A stretch of 64,000 nucleotides of DNA. Source: Nocardia sp. CDC159. Lineage in GTDB: Bacteria; Actinomycetota; Actinomycetes; Mycobacteriales; Mycobacteriaceae. Shown here piece after piece: positions 10,464-21,058 of the stretch. The stretch is taken from assembly GCF_023740735.1 (NCBI RefSeq), contig NZ_JAMRXH010000006.1, forward strand, positions 62,001 to 126,000, in the 5' to 3' direction. Position 1 is the first letter of the stretch. Each line of letters opens with the position of its first letter. Under the pieces are notes generated by a model. The model ran no database searches and was not told the DNA's origin. It saw only the letters and a list, made by a program, of their open reading frames with translations. The position numbers and the translations under genes were made by a program.

Positions 10464-11633
10464 ATGTTGGTGACTTCGACGGATGGTGTGAGCACGGTGA
10501 ATTCGGCGCAGGACGCGCCGTCGCCCAACACCCTCGAGCGCGACGTCCAGACCCTGGAGAAGGCGATCTACGAAGTCAAACGGGTGATCGTGGGCCAGGA
10601 CCGCCTCGTGGAGCGCCTGCTGGTCGGCGTGCTCGCCCGGGGCCACGTGCTACTCGAGGGTGTGCCGGGCATCGCGAAGACCCTGGCCGTGGAGACCTTC
10701 GCCCGGGTCGTGGGCGGCTCGTTCTCCCGCGTGCAGTTCACCCCGGACCTGGTCCCCACCGATCTGGTCGGCACGCGCATCTACCGGCAGGGCCGCGAGG
10801 AGTTCGACACCGAACTCGGCCCGGTGGTGGCGAACTTCGTGCTCGCCGACGAGATCAACCGCGCCCCGGCCAAGGTGCAGTCGGCGCTGCTCGAGGTGAT
10901 GGCCGAGCGGCACGTCTCGATCGGCGGCAAGACCTACCCGATGCCCGATCCGTTCCTGGTCATGGCGACCCAGAACCCGATCGAGAGCGAGGGCGTGTAC
11001 CCGCTGCCCGAGGCGCAGCGCGACCGCTTCCTGTTCAAGGTGGTCGTCGATTACCCCTCGGTCGAGGAGGAGCGCGAGATCATCTACCGGATGGGTGTCA
11101 CCCCGCCGGAGCCCAAGCAGATCCTGGAGCCCGCCGAGCTGATCCGGCTGCAGAAGCTGGCGGCCAACACCTTCGTCCACCACGCGCTGGTCGACTATGT
11201 GGTCCGGGTGATCGCCGCGACCCGCAAACCCGCCGAATTCGGCATGAACGACGTCGCGGGCTGGATCGCCTACGGCGCCTCGCCGCGCGCGAGCCTGGGC
11301 ATCATCGCGGCCGCGCGGGCGGTGGCCCTGATTCGCGGCCGCGATTACGTCGTGCCGCAGGACGTGGTCGAGGTGGTGCCCGATGTGCTGCGTCACCGCC
11401 TGGTGCTGTCCTACGACGCGCTGGCCGACGAGATCAGCCCCGACGACGTGATCCGCCGGGTGCTGCAGACGGTCGGCCTGCCGCAGGTCGCGCCGCAGGC
11501 CAACGCGCCGGGTCAGCAGCAGAACGGTCCCGCGCCGATGCCCGTCCCCGCGCCGCCGCAGGGCGCTGCGCAGCCCCAGCCCGCGCCCAATGGTCAGCAG
11601 GCCGCCGGGCAGCCGCAGCAGCAGAATCGGTGA
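10464..11633 (+). CDS. moxR1: MoxR-family AAA+ ATPase
   Basis: This 389-residue MoxR ATPase corresponds to Rv1479. MoxR proteins act with VWA-domain partners as chaperone-like systems at the envelope. Walker A is GVPGIAKT at residues 66-73, Walker B/sensor region is VLADEINRA, and an arginine-finger stretch follows (ESEGVYPLPEAQRDRFLFKV). Residues from about 345 form a Pro/Gln/Ala-rich low-complexity tail that is probably disordered. The ATG at 10464 is chosen; a later GTG is possible. The stop overlaps the GTG of the DUF58 gene by 4 nt, and that gene in turn overlaps the VWA gene, so the three are translationally coupled. Confidence 0.92.
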   Translation: MLVTSTDGVSTVNSAQDAPSPNTLERDVQTLEKAIYEVKRVIVGQDRLVERLLVGVLARGHVLLEGVPGIAKTLAVETFARVVGGSFSRVQFTPDLVPTDLVGTRIYRQGREEFDTELGPVVANFVLADEINRAPAKVQSALLEVMAERHVSIGGKTYPMPDPFLVMATQNPIESEGVYPLPEAQRDRFLFKVVVDYPSVEEEREIIYRMGVTPPEPKQILEPAELIRLQKLAANTFVHHALVDYVVRVIAATRKPAEFGMNDVAGWIAYGASPRASLGIIAAARAVALIRGRDYVVPQDVVEVVPDVLRHRLVLSYDALADEISPDDVIRRVLQTVGLPQVAPQANAPGQQQNGPAPMPVPAPPQGAAQPQPAPNGQQAAGQPQQQNR

Positions 11634-12630
11634 GCCAGGCAGCGGAACCGGTTGCACCAGTGACGATTCCAGCCAATATGCCCGCCCGCGGCGGATCGCC
11701 GCCGTCGTTTCGATCCGGTCAGCTCACCGATCCGAAACTGTCCGCGGCGCTGAAAACCCTGGAGCTGACCGTGCGCCGTCGCCTCGACGGCGTGCTGCAC
11801 GGTGACCACCTCGGCCTGATTCCCGGGCCCGGCTCCGAACCCGGCGATGCCCGGCTGTATCAGCCGGGCGACGATGTGCGCCAGATGGATTGGTCGGTCA
11901 CCGCCCGCACCACCCATCCGCACGTGCGGCAGATGATCGCCGACCGCGAGCTCGAGACCTGGCTGGTGATCGACCTGTCGGCCAGCCTCGACTTCGGCAC
12001 CGCGCGGTGCCAGAAGCGTGATCTGGTGGTCGCCGCGGCGGCCGCGGTCACGCATCTGACCAGCGGCGGCGGCAACCGGATCGGCGCGGTCGTCGCCAAC
12101 GGCGAGCGACTGTTTCGAATTCCGGCCCGCAGCGGGCGGATTCACGCGCAGTCGATGCTGCGCACCATCGCGACCACACCGCACGCCGCCGACGGCGTGC
12201 GCGGGGATCTGCGCGGCGCCATCGAGTCGCTGCGCCGCCCGCAGCGCAAACGCGGTCTGGCCGTGGTGATTTCGGACTTCCTCGGCGAGATCGACTGGCA
12301 GCGCTCGCTGCGCGCCATCTCCGGCCGCCACGATCTGCTCGCGGTGGAGGTGCTCGATCCGCTGGATCTGGCCCTGCCCGATGTGGGCGATGTGGTGCTG
12401 CACGATCCGGAGACCGGGCGCACCCGCGAGTTCACCGTGACCGCCACGCTGCGCAGCGATTTCGCGCAGGCGGCGCAGCGTCACCGCGAACAGGTCGAGC
12501 AGACGCTGCGCAGTGCGGGCGCCCCGGTGATGACGCTGCGCACCGATCGGGATTGGATCGCCGACGTCGTCCGGTTCGTGTCCACTCGGCGCCACACCTT
12601 CGGCGCCCCGTCCGGACGGGTGCCTCGACA

Positions 12631-12634
<4 letters not shown>
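11630..12634 (+). CDS. DUF58 protein, MoxR operon (Rv1480-like)
   Basis: This 334-residue DUF58 protein is a VWA-related partner of MoxR. The DUF58 core is easy to see: PGDDVRQMDWSVTART around residues 80-95, then the VWA-like first strand LVIDLSASLDFG with a MIDAS-type D-x-S-x-S. The later VVISDFLGEIDW corresponds to the VWA strand carrying another metal-site Asp. There is no transmembrane segment, so it is cytosolic. The GTG start at 11630 overlaps the moxR1 stop; an ATG at 11678 would shorten it by 16 residues. Same place and order as Rv1480. Confidence 0.88.
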
Positions 12635-14422
<1,788 letters not shown>

Positions 14423-14477
14423 GCCTTCGCATTTCGCACAATTCAGACTTCGGACCCGACAGGAGATCTCACCCATA

Positions 14478-15317
14478 ATGAGCGGATTGCTCGAAGGCAA
14501 GACCGTCCTCATCACCGGCATCATCACCGATTCCTCGATCGCCTTCCACGCCGCCAAGGTCGCGCAGGAGCAGGGCGGCAAGGTGCTCATCACCGGAATC
14601 CCGGAGCGGCTGCGGCTGATCGATCGGATCGCCAAGCGCCTGCCGCAGGAGATTCCCCCGGCCATCGGCCTCGATGTCACCAGCGAGGAGGATCTGGCGA
14701 CGCTGCCGGAGAAGGTGCGCGAGCTCGCGCCCGAGGGCGTCGACGGCGTGCTGCACTCCATCGCCTTCGCGCCCCGCACCCTGATGGGCCCCGACGCCAA
14801 GCCCTTCCTGGAGGGCCCCGGCCCGGATGCGGCCAAGGCGTTCGAGATTTCGGCGTGGAGCTATGCCTCGCTGGCCCGGGCCGTGCTGCCGGTCATGAAC
14901 GAGGGCGGTTCGATCGTGGGCATGGACTTCGATCCGCGCACCGCGATGCCGTACTACAACTGGATGGGCGTGGCCAAGGCCGCGCTGGAGTCGGTGAACC
15001 GGTATGTGGCGCGGGAGGTGGGCGAGGCCAAGCGGATTCGCTCCAACCTGATCGCCGCCGGTCCGATCAAGACCCTCGCCGCCAAGGCCATCGCGGGCAC
15101 CGCCACCGATGACGCCAAGCAGCTCAACATGCTCAACACCTACTGGGACGGCGCGTCGCCGATCGGCTGGGATGTCGACGATCCGACCGTGGTAGCCAAG
15201 TCCATCGTGACCCTGCTGTCGGACTGGCTGCCGGGCACCACCGGTTCGATCATCTACGTCGACGGCGGTGCGAGCCACAACACCTGGTTCCCCGCGGACG
15301 GCTTCGCCGCCAACTGA
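14478..15317 (+). CDS. inhA: NADH-dependent enoyl-ACP reductase InhA
   Basis: This 279-residue InhA reduces long-chain 2-enoyl-ACP in mycolic acid elongation and is the isoniazid/ethionamide target in mycobacteria. The cofactor loop [11 protein letters not shown] is identical to the M. tuberculosis segment holding I16 and I21. The S94 equivalent is kept in VLHSIAFAP, where the next-but-one Gly becomes Ala. The catalytic Tyr and Lys are in [11 protein letters not shown]. The C-terminus is about ten residues longer than in M. tuberculosis (ends [10 protein letters not shown]). The ATG at 14478 is preceded by AGGAGATCTC, and the stop overlaps the hemH start by one base. Confidence 0.95.
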   Translation: MSGLLEGKTVLITGIITDSSIAFHAAKVAQEQGGKVLITGIPERLRLIDRIAKRLPQEIPPAIGLDVTSEEDLATLPEKVRELAPEGVDGVLHSIAFAPRTLMGPDAKPFLEGPGPDAAKAFEISAWSYASLARAVLPVMNEGGSIVGMDFDPRTAMPYYNWMGVAKAALESVNRYVAREVGEAKRIRSNLIAAGPIKTLAAKAIAGTATDDAKQLNMLNTYWDGASPIGWDVDDPTVVAKSIVTLLSDWLPGTTGSIIYVDGGASHNTWFPADGFAAN

Positions 15318-16363
15318 TGTCCTTCGACGCGCTGCTGCTGCTGTCGTTCGGCGGTCCCGAACGTCCCGAGGACGTGCTGCCGTTCCTGGAGAACGTCACT
15401 CGGGGCCGGGGCGTGCCGCCGGAGCGGTTGGCCGAGGTGGCCGAGCACTACCTGCATTTCGGGGGAGTGTCGCCGATCAACGCGCTCAACCGAAACATCA
15501 TCGCGGCAGTCGAGGCCGAATTCGACCGGCGCGGAATTGATCTGCCGATCTACTTCGGCAACCGCAACTGGCATCCGATGGTCGAGGACACCGTCGAGCG
15601 GATGCGCGCGGCGGGTGTCGGTGCGGCCCTGGTGTTTCCGACCTCGGCGTGGGGTGGGTACTCCGGCTGTCGGCAGTACCACGAGGACATCGCCCGGGCG
15701 CGCACCGCGGTCGGCGCGGACGCGCCGACGCTGGTGAAGCTGCGGCAGTACTTCGACCATCCGCTGCTGATCGAGGCGTTCGCCGACGCGATTCGCGCCG
15801 CGCGGGAACGGCTTCCGGCCGATCGCCGGGACCGCGCCCGGCTGGTGTTCACCGCGCATTCGATTCCGGAATCGGCGGACGAGGCGGCCGGGCCGCGCGC
15901 CGACGGTGGCCGCCTCTACAGCCGCCAGGTCGCCGAGGCGGCCCGATTGTGCGCCGCGGCAACCGGTTTCGACGATTACGACGTGGTCTGGCAGTCGCGT
16001 TCGGGACCGCCGCAGGTGCCGTGGTTGGAGCCCGATATCGTCGACCATCTGGAATCGTTGTCCGGCAAGGGCGTCGAGGCCGTGGTGGTGTGCCCGGTCG
16101 GCTTCGTCTCCGATCATCTCGAGGTCATCTGGGATCTGGACAACGAGGCCGCCGAGAAGGCGGGCGAGCTCGGTATGGCCTTCGCCCGTGCGGCCACGCC
16201 CGGAACCGATCCGCGATTCGCGCAGCTGGTCGCCGAACTGGTCACCGAGCAGCTCGACGGCGCTCCGGCGCGGCGACTGGGCTCGGTGCCCGGGTACGGC
16301 TGCACGACCGATGGTGCGCCGTGTGCGGTCGGCTGCTGCGAGCCGCCGCGGCGCAGGCCGTAG
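15317..16363 (+). CDS. hemH: Ferrochelatase (coproporphyrin-type) with C-terminal Cys cluster
   Basis: This 348-residue ferrochelatase inserts Fe2+ into a porphyrin; actinobacterial enzymes use coproporphyrin III in the coproporphyrin-dependent route. The catalytic His is in [12 protein letters not shown] and the conserved Glu in [11 protein letters not shown]. The C-terminal [16 protein letters not shown] supplies four cysteines. Together with an internal Cys, they match the ligand region of the [2Fe-2S] ferrochelatases known in mycobacteria and Caulobacter. The start overlaps the inhA stop by one base (TGATG), as part of the fabG1-inhA-hemH transcription unit. The stop abuts that of the convergent Hsp70-like gene. 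Confidence 0.95.
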   Translation: MSFDALLLLSFGGPERPEDVLPFLENVTRGRGVPPERLAEVAEHYLHFGGVSPINALNRNIIAAVEAEFDRRGIDLPIYFGNRNWHPMVEDTVERMRAAGVGAALVFPTSAWGGYSGCRQYHEDIARARTAVGADAPTLVKLRQYFDHPLLIEAFADAIRAARERLPADRRDRARLVFTAHSIPESADEAAGPRADGGRLYSRQVAEAARLCAAATGFDDYDVVWQSRSGPPQVPWLEPDIVDHLESLSGKGVEAVVVCPVGFVSDHLEVIWDLDNEAAEKAGELGMAFARAATPGTDPRFAQLVAELVTEQLDGAPARRLGSVPGYGCTTDGAPCAVGCCEPPRRRP

Positions 16364-17425
16364 TCAGTGGTGGTGGTGGTGGTGGTGGTGGTGACGCCAC
16401 GGAAACCGCGGCGCGTGGTGGCGCCGGTGCTCGGTGTGCTGCCGGGGCGGCGGCGTGCTCTCCGGTGGGGGTGGTGGTGCGGTGGCGGTGTCCTCCCGCA
16501 CCGGCGCGGTCTCCGGCGTAGGGACGCCTTGCTGCGCGGCGGCTTTCAGTGCGATGTCGTCGGTGTGCAGATGCCAGGCGATCGGCGCGATGGCCTCCGG
16601 GGCCGCGATCGGCCGCGGCGGCGCGGGGGCCGGTGTGTGAGTGGGCAGGAACAGCGATGCCACGGTGACGCCGGCGACGGCCAGTGCGGCGGCACCGGCC
16701 AGCGCGAGGGTGCGCACGCCCGGTCCCGCGGGCGGGGTGGCGAAACGGGCGGCGTGCAGCGCGGCTCCGATCGCGACGCAGTGCGCGGGGTCGGCCGGGG
16801 TGACCGCCGGGCGGCCGAGTTCGGCGATCGTGCGCGTCACCTCCGGTGCGCGAGATGCGCCGCCCACCAGCAGGATTCGATCGATCTCGGCGAGGTCGGC
16901 CGCCGCCGCCCGCAGGGCGTCCCGGATCACGGCGAACGACTCCCGGATGTGCGCGGCGCGCAGGCTGTCGTAATCGGAAGGGGAGCAGCCGGTTTCGGCG
17001 ATCACCGCGCCGAGTGGGAGGCCGCCGAAGTCGAGCGAGCGCACCGGGGTCCCCTCGATCGCCGATTCGTCGGCGTCGACGCGGACCACCGCGACGTCCA
17101 GGCTCGTCGCCCCGAGGTCGTAGACCAGAACCAGTCCGGGCGGCAGCGGGCCGTGCTCGTGCCGCAGCCATTCCAGCGCGGCGAGCGGTTCGGGAAGCGA
17201 ATGCACCCGATCGATCGGTTCGACCCACTGCTCGCCACGATCGGCGACGGTGACGTGCACCTGCGATGGGATGGATGCCAGCAGCTCGCGCACGACGGCC
17301 GCATCCGGCGAGGTGAGCCTGCGGCTCGACACCGATATCCGACCGCCCGCGGTGATCGAGGCCGATGCCGTGGTCGCCGCGCCGACGCTGATGCCCATGC
17401 CGATGATTGCCGTGCGGTCGAGCAT
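16364..17425 (-). CDS. Hsp70-like membrane protein with polyhistidine tail
   Basis: This 353-residue protein lies in the position of Rv1486c, convergent with hemH. The first 230 residues resemble a shortened Hsp70/actin-type ATPase: phosphate-1-like IIGMGISVGAATTAS, phosphate-2-like VYDLGATSLDVAVV and adenosine motif ILLVGGASRAPEV. At this length most of one lobe is missing and there is no substrate-binding domain. A transmembrane helix (about 240-262) follows, then a Pro/Thr/Glu-rich tail. The last nine residues are all His, encoded by nine CAC codons (16367-16393), with more His before (HTEHRRHH). The tail would bind Ni, Zn or Fe. The ATG at 17425 follows GAGGAG. Function is unknown; ATP binding is plausible but not proven. 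Confidence 0.75.
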   Translation of the reverse strand: MLDRTAIIGMGISVGAATTASASITAGGRISVSSRRLTSPDAAVVRELLASIPSQVHVTVADRGEQWVEPIDRVHSLPEPLAALEWLRHEHGPLPPGLVLVYDLGATSLDVAVVRVDADESAIEGTPVRSLDFGGLPLGAVIAETGCSPSDYDSLRAAHIRESFAVIRDALRAAAADLAEIDRILLVGGASRAPEVTRTIAELGRPAVTPADPAHCVAIGAALHAARFATPPAGPGVRTLALAGAAALAVAGVTVASLFLPTHTPAPAPPRPIAAPEAIAPIAWHLHTDDIALKAAAQQGVPTPETAPVREDTATAPPPPPESTPPPRQHTEHRRHHAPRFPWRHHHHHHHHH

Positions 17426-17792
17426 GCGACTCTCCTCGGGCCGAGTCGTATCGATCAGGGCAGCAACTGGATTGCTGAAGATTAGCCGCTTGGAAAATCG
17501 GCGTCAAAGAGACATTCGACACTCGCAGACTCGGGCCGCGGCTCTCGCGCTGATTCGATCCGGCCGACCCCTCGATTGCACGGCGGATGCGACGCGAAGA
17601 GCCGCGGCGGCCCGACTGTCATATAAAGCTGATAGTCACCTCGGTGCCGACCTTATCATTAGGGGTATCTGGAACACTATGTGTTCGAACTGAAATATTA
17701 TGTCAGATCTAGTTTACAATCGGTGCTCCGATATCCGTGGCGGCCGTTGCCCGCTACCCTCGGTGTCGGTTCCTTTCGGAAGGAGTGCGCTC
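17426..17792 (+). promoter_or_regulatory. Divergent AT-rich region with 15-bp palindrome
   Basis: This 367-nt non-coding region lies between the Hsp70-like gene and the XRE operon. GAACACTATGTGTTC at 17672-17686 is a perfect palindrome (6-bp arms, 3-bp centre), 107 nt before the XRE start and a good candidate for its operator. TACAAT at 17715-17720 is a possible -10. Bases 17630-17725 are strikingly AT-rich for this genome. The ribosome-binding site AAGGAG (17780-17785) can pair with TCCTT just upstream across a TCGG loop, so translation may also be modulated. Confidence 0.45.
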
Positions 17793-18200
17793 GTGCGGCA
17801 GTTCGACCGGCGGCTCACCGAGCTGATCGCCGCCCGGTACCCGGACCCGCGCAGCCGTCCCGGGTACGGGCGGCTGGCCGGAGAGATCCGGGAGGCCACC
17901 GGCGGCGCGATCTCCGGGACCTACCTGTGGCAGCTGGCCACCGGCAAGAAGCGCAATCCCACCGTGGAACAACTGGACATCCTGGCCCGGTTCTTCGGCG
18001 TCGCCCCGGAGTACTTCCTCGCCGACGAGACACCCCGCGACACCGGCGAGGAGTCTGCGCTGCGGCAGCGGCTCGCCGAGCAGGACGTGCGGGCCATCGC
18101 GCTGCGCGCGGGCTCGATGAGTCCCGCGCTGCGGCGTCAGCTGCTGGCGATGATGGACATCCTGGATCCGCGACCGCCGCGCGACGAGGAGCGCCCGTGA
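17793..18200 (+). CDS. XRE-family helix-turn-helix regulator
   Basis: This 135-residue regulator has an N-terminal HTH_XRE domain (about residues 5-75): GYGRLAGEIREATGGAISGT then LWQLATGKKRNPTVEQLDIL and the closing FFGVAPEYFL. This longer spacing resembles EspR-like and other actinobacterial XRE proteins. The C-terminal 60 residues are helical and probably dimerise. The GTG at 17793 follows a strong GGAAGGAG. Its stop overlaps the GTG of the protease gene by 4 nt, so the pair is co-translated. XRE next to an HExxH protease recalls ImmR/ImmA pairs, in which the protease inactivates the repressor; that is an inference here. Confidence 0.8.
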   Translation: MRQFDRRLTELIAARYPDPRSRPGYGRLAGEIREATGGAISGTYLWQLATGKKRNPTVEQLDILARFFGVAPEYFLADETPRDTGEESALRQRLAEQDVRAIALRAGSMSPALRRQLLAMMDILDPRPPRDEERP

Positions 18201-18709
18201 ACGATCGGGAGATTCGCCGCTACTGCCGGAAGGTGCTGCGCGCCTGCGATATCCAGCCGCCGCTGCGCATCGATGAGCTGTGCCGCCGGATCGGCGAGCA
18301 GCGCGGCAAGCCGATTCGCCTGATCCCCTGGCAGCTTCCGGTGCCGGGACCGTTCGGGCTGTGGATGTCGCGCGGTCACGAGGATTGCATCGTCTTCCAG
18401 GAGGAAACCACCCGCGTCCATCAGGTGCACATCATTCTGCACGAAATCGGCCATATTCTCTGCGAGCACATCGATGACACCGGCGGCGACGACGTGCCCG
18501 ATCTCGGCCCGGAATTTCCCGGCGATCTGACCCGGCGCGGGCTGCGGCGCACCTGTTACGACGAATTGCGCGAGCGGCAGGCGGAGATGGTCGCGACAAT
18601 CATCCAGGAATGGTCCTCGGTGGTGGACTATGCGACGCCGCCGGTTCCGACCGGCTCCGAGGCGGGGCCGCTCTACAGCGCGCTCAACAGCAGACGCGGT
18701 TGGCTGTGA
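18197..18709 (+). CDS. ImmA/IrrE-like HExxH metalloprotease
   Basis: This 170-residue protein has a zinc-protease motif HEIGH (in VHIILHEIGHILCEHID) near residue 83. It follows a short beta stretch (DCIVFQEETTRVHQ) typical of ImmA/IrrE (Peptidase_M78-like) proteins. A downstream helix with ERQAEMVATIIQEW supplies the likely third ligand Glu in the usual position. It overlaps the XRE gene at its start (GTG, 4 nt) and the membrane-protein gene at its end (1 nt). By analogy with ImmA it may cleave the XRE repressor in response to a signal; similar proteins are often labelled toxin components without experimental support. Confidence 0.75.
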   Translation: MNDREIRRYCRKVLRACDIQPPLRIDELCRRIGEQRGKPIRLIPWQLPVPGPFGLWMSRGHEDCIVFQEETTRVHQVHIILHEIGHILCEHIDDTGGDDVPDLGPEFPGDLTRRGLRRTCYDELRERQAEMVATIIQEWSSVVDYATPPVPTGSEAGPLYSALNSRRGWL

Positions 18710-19839
18710 TGTTGCTGCAAGTTTGTCTGATCGCCGTGCTCGCGATCGGGGCGGTCTGGAAGGGTATCGATCTGCTGCGCGGGCGCGACGATCGCGTCCT
18801 CGGGCACCTGGTCGCGGCGTTCGTGCTGCTGGCCCTCGGCAACTTCGTCTCGCTGCGGTCGAGCATGCGCGCGATCGACTCCGTCACGCAGCCCGGCGTG
18901 GGCCGGGTGCTGATGAACGTCACCGTGATGATCGGGTTGTACGCCCTGATGCAGGTTTTCGTGCTGGCCGCGCCGCGCGCCCCGCGCCGCCTGTCCCGGC
19001 GGCTGCACACCTGGGTGCTGGTGCTGAGCTGCGTGGCGCTGGTGGCATGCATGATCGCGACGCCGCGCGAATACCGAGCGCATTCGCTGACCACACCGCA
19101 TATCGCCGAACCGCCGATCCTGCTGTTCTATCTGGTGGGCAACGCGTATTTCGTCTACGCCTACGTGTACTGCGGATTCCTGGCCCGCCGCTACGCCGCC
19201 CGCGCGCCGCGCTATCAGATGTTCGGGCTGACGCTGGTGTCGGTGGGACTGTTCGGGCTGGCGCTGACCTCGTTCAACCGCGGCGTCTGGGTGATCGTGC
19301 GCGTCGCGCACGGTGATATGCACGGCCGGTTCAACGCCGTGAACTTCTCGATTGCCAATGTGTGCACCGCGCTGATCGTGATCGGGCTGTGCTATCCCGC
19401 GACCATGCAGGCGATCTCGGCGCTGCGGTCGTGGTTCCTGCATCGTCGCCAGTATCGTGAACTGGCCACGCTCTGGTCGCTCATGTCCGCCGCGTTCCCG
19501 GAGCTGATGCTCGGGCGGGGGCCCGCGAGCTCACCGCTGGACCGCCTGTTCCGGCCCAGTATCCACGCGCGGTTCTATCGCAGGCTGATCGAATGCCGCG
19601 ACGGCCTGGTCCGGCTGAGTCCGTATATCGAGGAGCGGCCGGGCACGGATCTGACTCGGATGTCGAATGCCGAACTCGCCGTGCATATTCGGCAGGCTCT
19701 GGCGCGTAAGCCGCCGGTCGAGGACCTCGAGGTGGCGTATTCGGCGAAGCGGCTGGCCGTGCCGGACGGTGACGATCTGCATGCCGAGGCCCGGGTTCTG
19801 ATGGAGTTGTCGCGCGCGTTGAAGGACACCACACCATGA
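18709..19839 (+). CDS. MAB_1171c-family putative transporter
   Basis: This 376-residue membrane protein begins at once with a hydrophobic helix and has about seven transmembrane segments in the first 240 residues (for example LLQVCLIAVLAIGAVWKGI, LVAAFVLLALGNFVS, TWVLVLSCVALVACMIA, ILLFYLVGNAYFVYAYVYCG). It ends in a cytoplasmic domain of about 130 residues (FPELMLGRGPASSPLDRLFR, then a helical bundle). The pattern and the XRE/protease partners fit the MAB_1171c (DUF6545) family named in actinobacteria; its activity is unknown. The ATG overlaps the protease stop (TGATG), and the stop overlaps the next gene by 4 nt. Confidence 0.7.
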   Translation: MLLQVCLIAVLAIGAVWKGIDLLRGRDDRVLGHLVAAFVLLALGNFVSLRSSMRAIDSVTQPGVGRVLMNVTVMIGLYALMQVFVLAAPRAPRRLSRRLHTWVLVLSCVALVACMIATPREYRAHSLTTPHIAEPPILLFYLVGNAYFVYAYVYCGFLARRYAARAPRYQMFGLTLVSVGLFGLALTSFNRGVWVIVRVAHGDMHGRFNAVNFSIANVCTALIVIGLCYPATMQAISALRSWFLHRRQYRELATLWSLMSAAFPELMLGRGPASSPLDRLFRPSIHARFYRRLIECRDGLVRLSPYIEERPGTDLTRMSNAELAVHIRQALARKPPVEDLEVAYSAKRLAVPDGDDLHAEARVLMELSRALKDTTP

Positions 19840-21041
19840 GCTCGGTGCTGATCACGGCGGGTCGCCTGATCGTCGGTCCGGCCGACAAGACCATCGACGA
19901 TGCCGCGCTGCTGCTGGAGGGCACGACGATCGTGGCGTGCGGCGGCAGGGTCGAGGTCGCGGCACGAGCGCCCGAATCCGCCGTACGACTGGACTTTCCG
20001 GACGCGACGATGCTGCCGGGACTGATCGACGCCCACGTCCATCTGGCCCTGGGCGGGGAACGCGATCCGATCACCCCGCTGCGGGACCGCTCGCCGGTGC
20101 GGCTGGCGCTGGATATGGCCGGTCGGGCGCAGCGGGCGCTGGCGGCCGGGGTGACCACGGTCCGCGATCTCGGCGATCCGGACGGTATGGCGGCCGCGCT
20201 GCGCGATGCGATCGCCGCGGGCGCGGTGGCCGGGCCCCGCATCCTGACCGCGACGGTTCCGCTCACCTGCCCCGGCGGACATCTCGCCGCATTCGGCGGG
20301 GAGGTCGCCTCGGATCGGGAGATTCGCGAACGCGTTCGGCGCAATGCCGAGCTGGGTGCGGATCTGATCAAGGTGATGGCGTCGGGCGGCGCCCTCACCC
20401 CTGGCGGGCCGCCGATGTGGGCGGCGCAGTTCGACGCCGGGCAGCTGCGCTATATCGTCGAGCAGGCGGCCGAGCTCGGCCTGGCCGTGGCCGCGCACGC
20501 CCACGGCACCGAGACGATCGCGCACTGCGTCGCGGCGGGGGTGCGCACCGTGGAGCACTGTTCGTGGCGGACCGCGGACGGACTGCGCTACGACGAGGCC
20601 GTCACGGCGGAACTGGTGCGCCGCGATGTGTTCGTGTGCCGGTGCATCTCCGGTGATTGGCGGGCCTTCCTGGCGCAGCTCGGGCAGGCGAACGCCGACG
20701 CGCTGTGCGATGCGATCCGGCGGATGCGCCGGGCCGGTGCGCGATTCATCGCCGGGACCGATGCGGGGGTTCCGGGCGCACCGTTCGGCGAGTACGCGGG
20801 CATGCTGGAATTCTTCGCCGAGATCGGCTTCGGCAATGACGAGGTCATCGATATGGCCACCGTCACCGCCGCCGAGGCGCTCGGCATCGCCGACCGCACC
20901 GGGCGGCTCGAAAGCGGTTGTGCCGCGGATGTTCTCGTGGTCGAGGGCGATCCCCGCGCCGAGCTGCGGAGCCTGCGCGTGCCGCGGCTGGTGGTGGCAC
21001 GCGGCCGAATCCACCGGCCGGTGCCCGGAAACGAAGTGTGA
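19836..21041 (+). CDS. Metal-dependent amidohydrolase
   Basis: This 401-residue amidohydrolase-superfamily enzyme is of the imidazolonepropionase/prolidase-like subgroup. Metal and catalytic residues are visible in order: HVH (GLIDAHVHLAL), a Lys that may be carboxylated (LIKVMASGG), His in VAAHAHG, His in VEHCSW and Asp in IAGTDAGVPG. The small flanking beta domain is split between the N-terminus (LITAGRLIVGPAD) and C-terminus (ADVLVVEGDPRAEL). The start overlaps the MAB_1171c-like gene by 4 nt, so it belongs to the same operon. The substrate is unknown; context suggests it acts on a molecule handled by the neighbouring membrane protein. Confidence 0.82.
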   Translation: MSSVLITAGRLIVGPADKTIDDAALLLEGTTIVACGGRVEVAARAPESAVRLDFPDATMLPGLIDAHVHLALGGERDPITPLRDRSPVRLALDMAGRAQRALAAGVTTVRDLGDPDGMAAALRDAIAAGAVAGPRILTATVPLTCPGGHLAAFGGEVASDREIRERVRRNAELGADLIKVMASGGALTPGGPPMWAAQFDAGQLRYIVEQAAELGLAVAAHAHGTETIAHCVAAGVRTVEHCSWRTADGLRYDEAVTAELVRRDVFVCRCISGDWRAFLAQLGQANADALCDAIRRMRRAGARFIAGTDAGVPGAPFGEYAGMLEFFAEIGFGNDEVIDMATVTAAEALGIADRTGRLESGCAADVLVVEGDPRAELRSLRVPRLVVARGRIHRPVPGNEV

Positions 21042-21058
21042 GAAACGAAAGGATCTGC

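Noticed and set aside
16367..16393. His-run as a cloning-vector or assembly artefact
   Set aside because: The run continues a His-rich natural tail (HTEHRRHH) and the flanking sequence is chromosomal on both sides, so it is treated as real.
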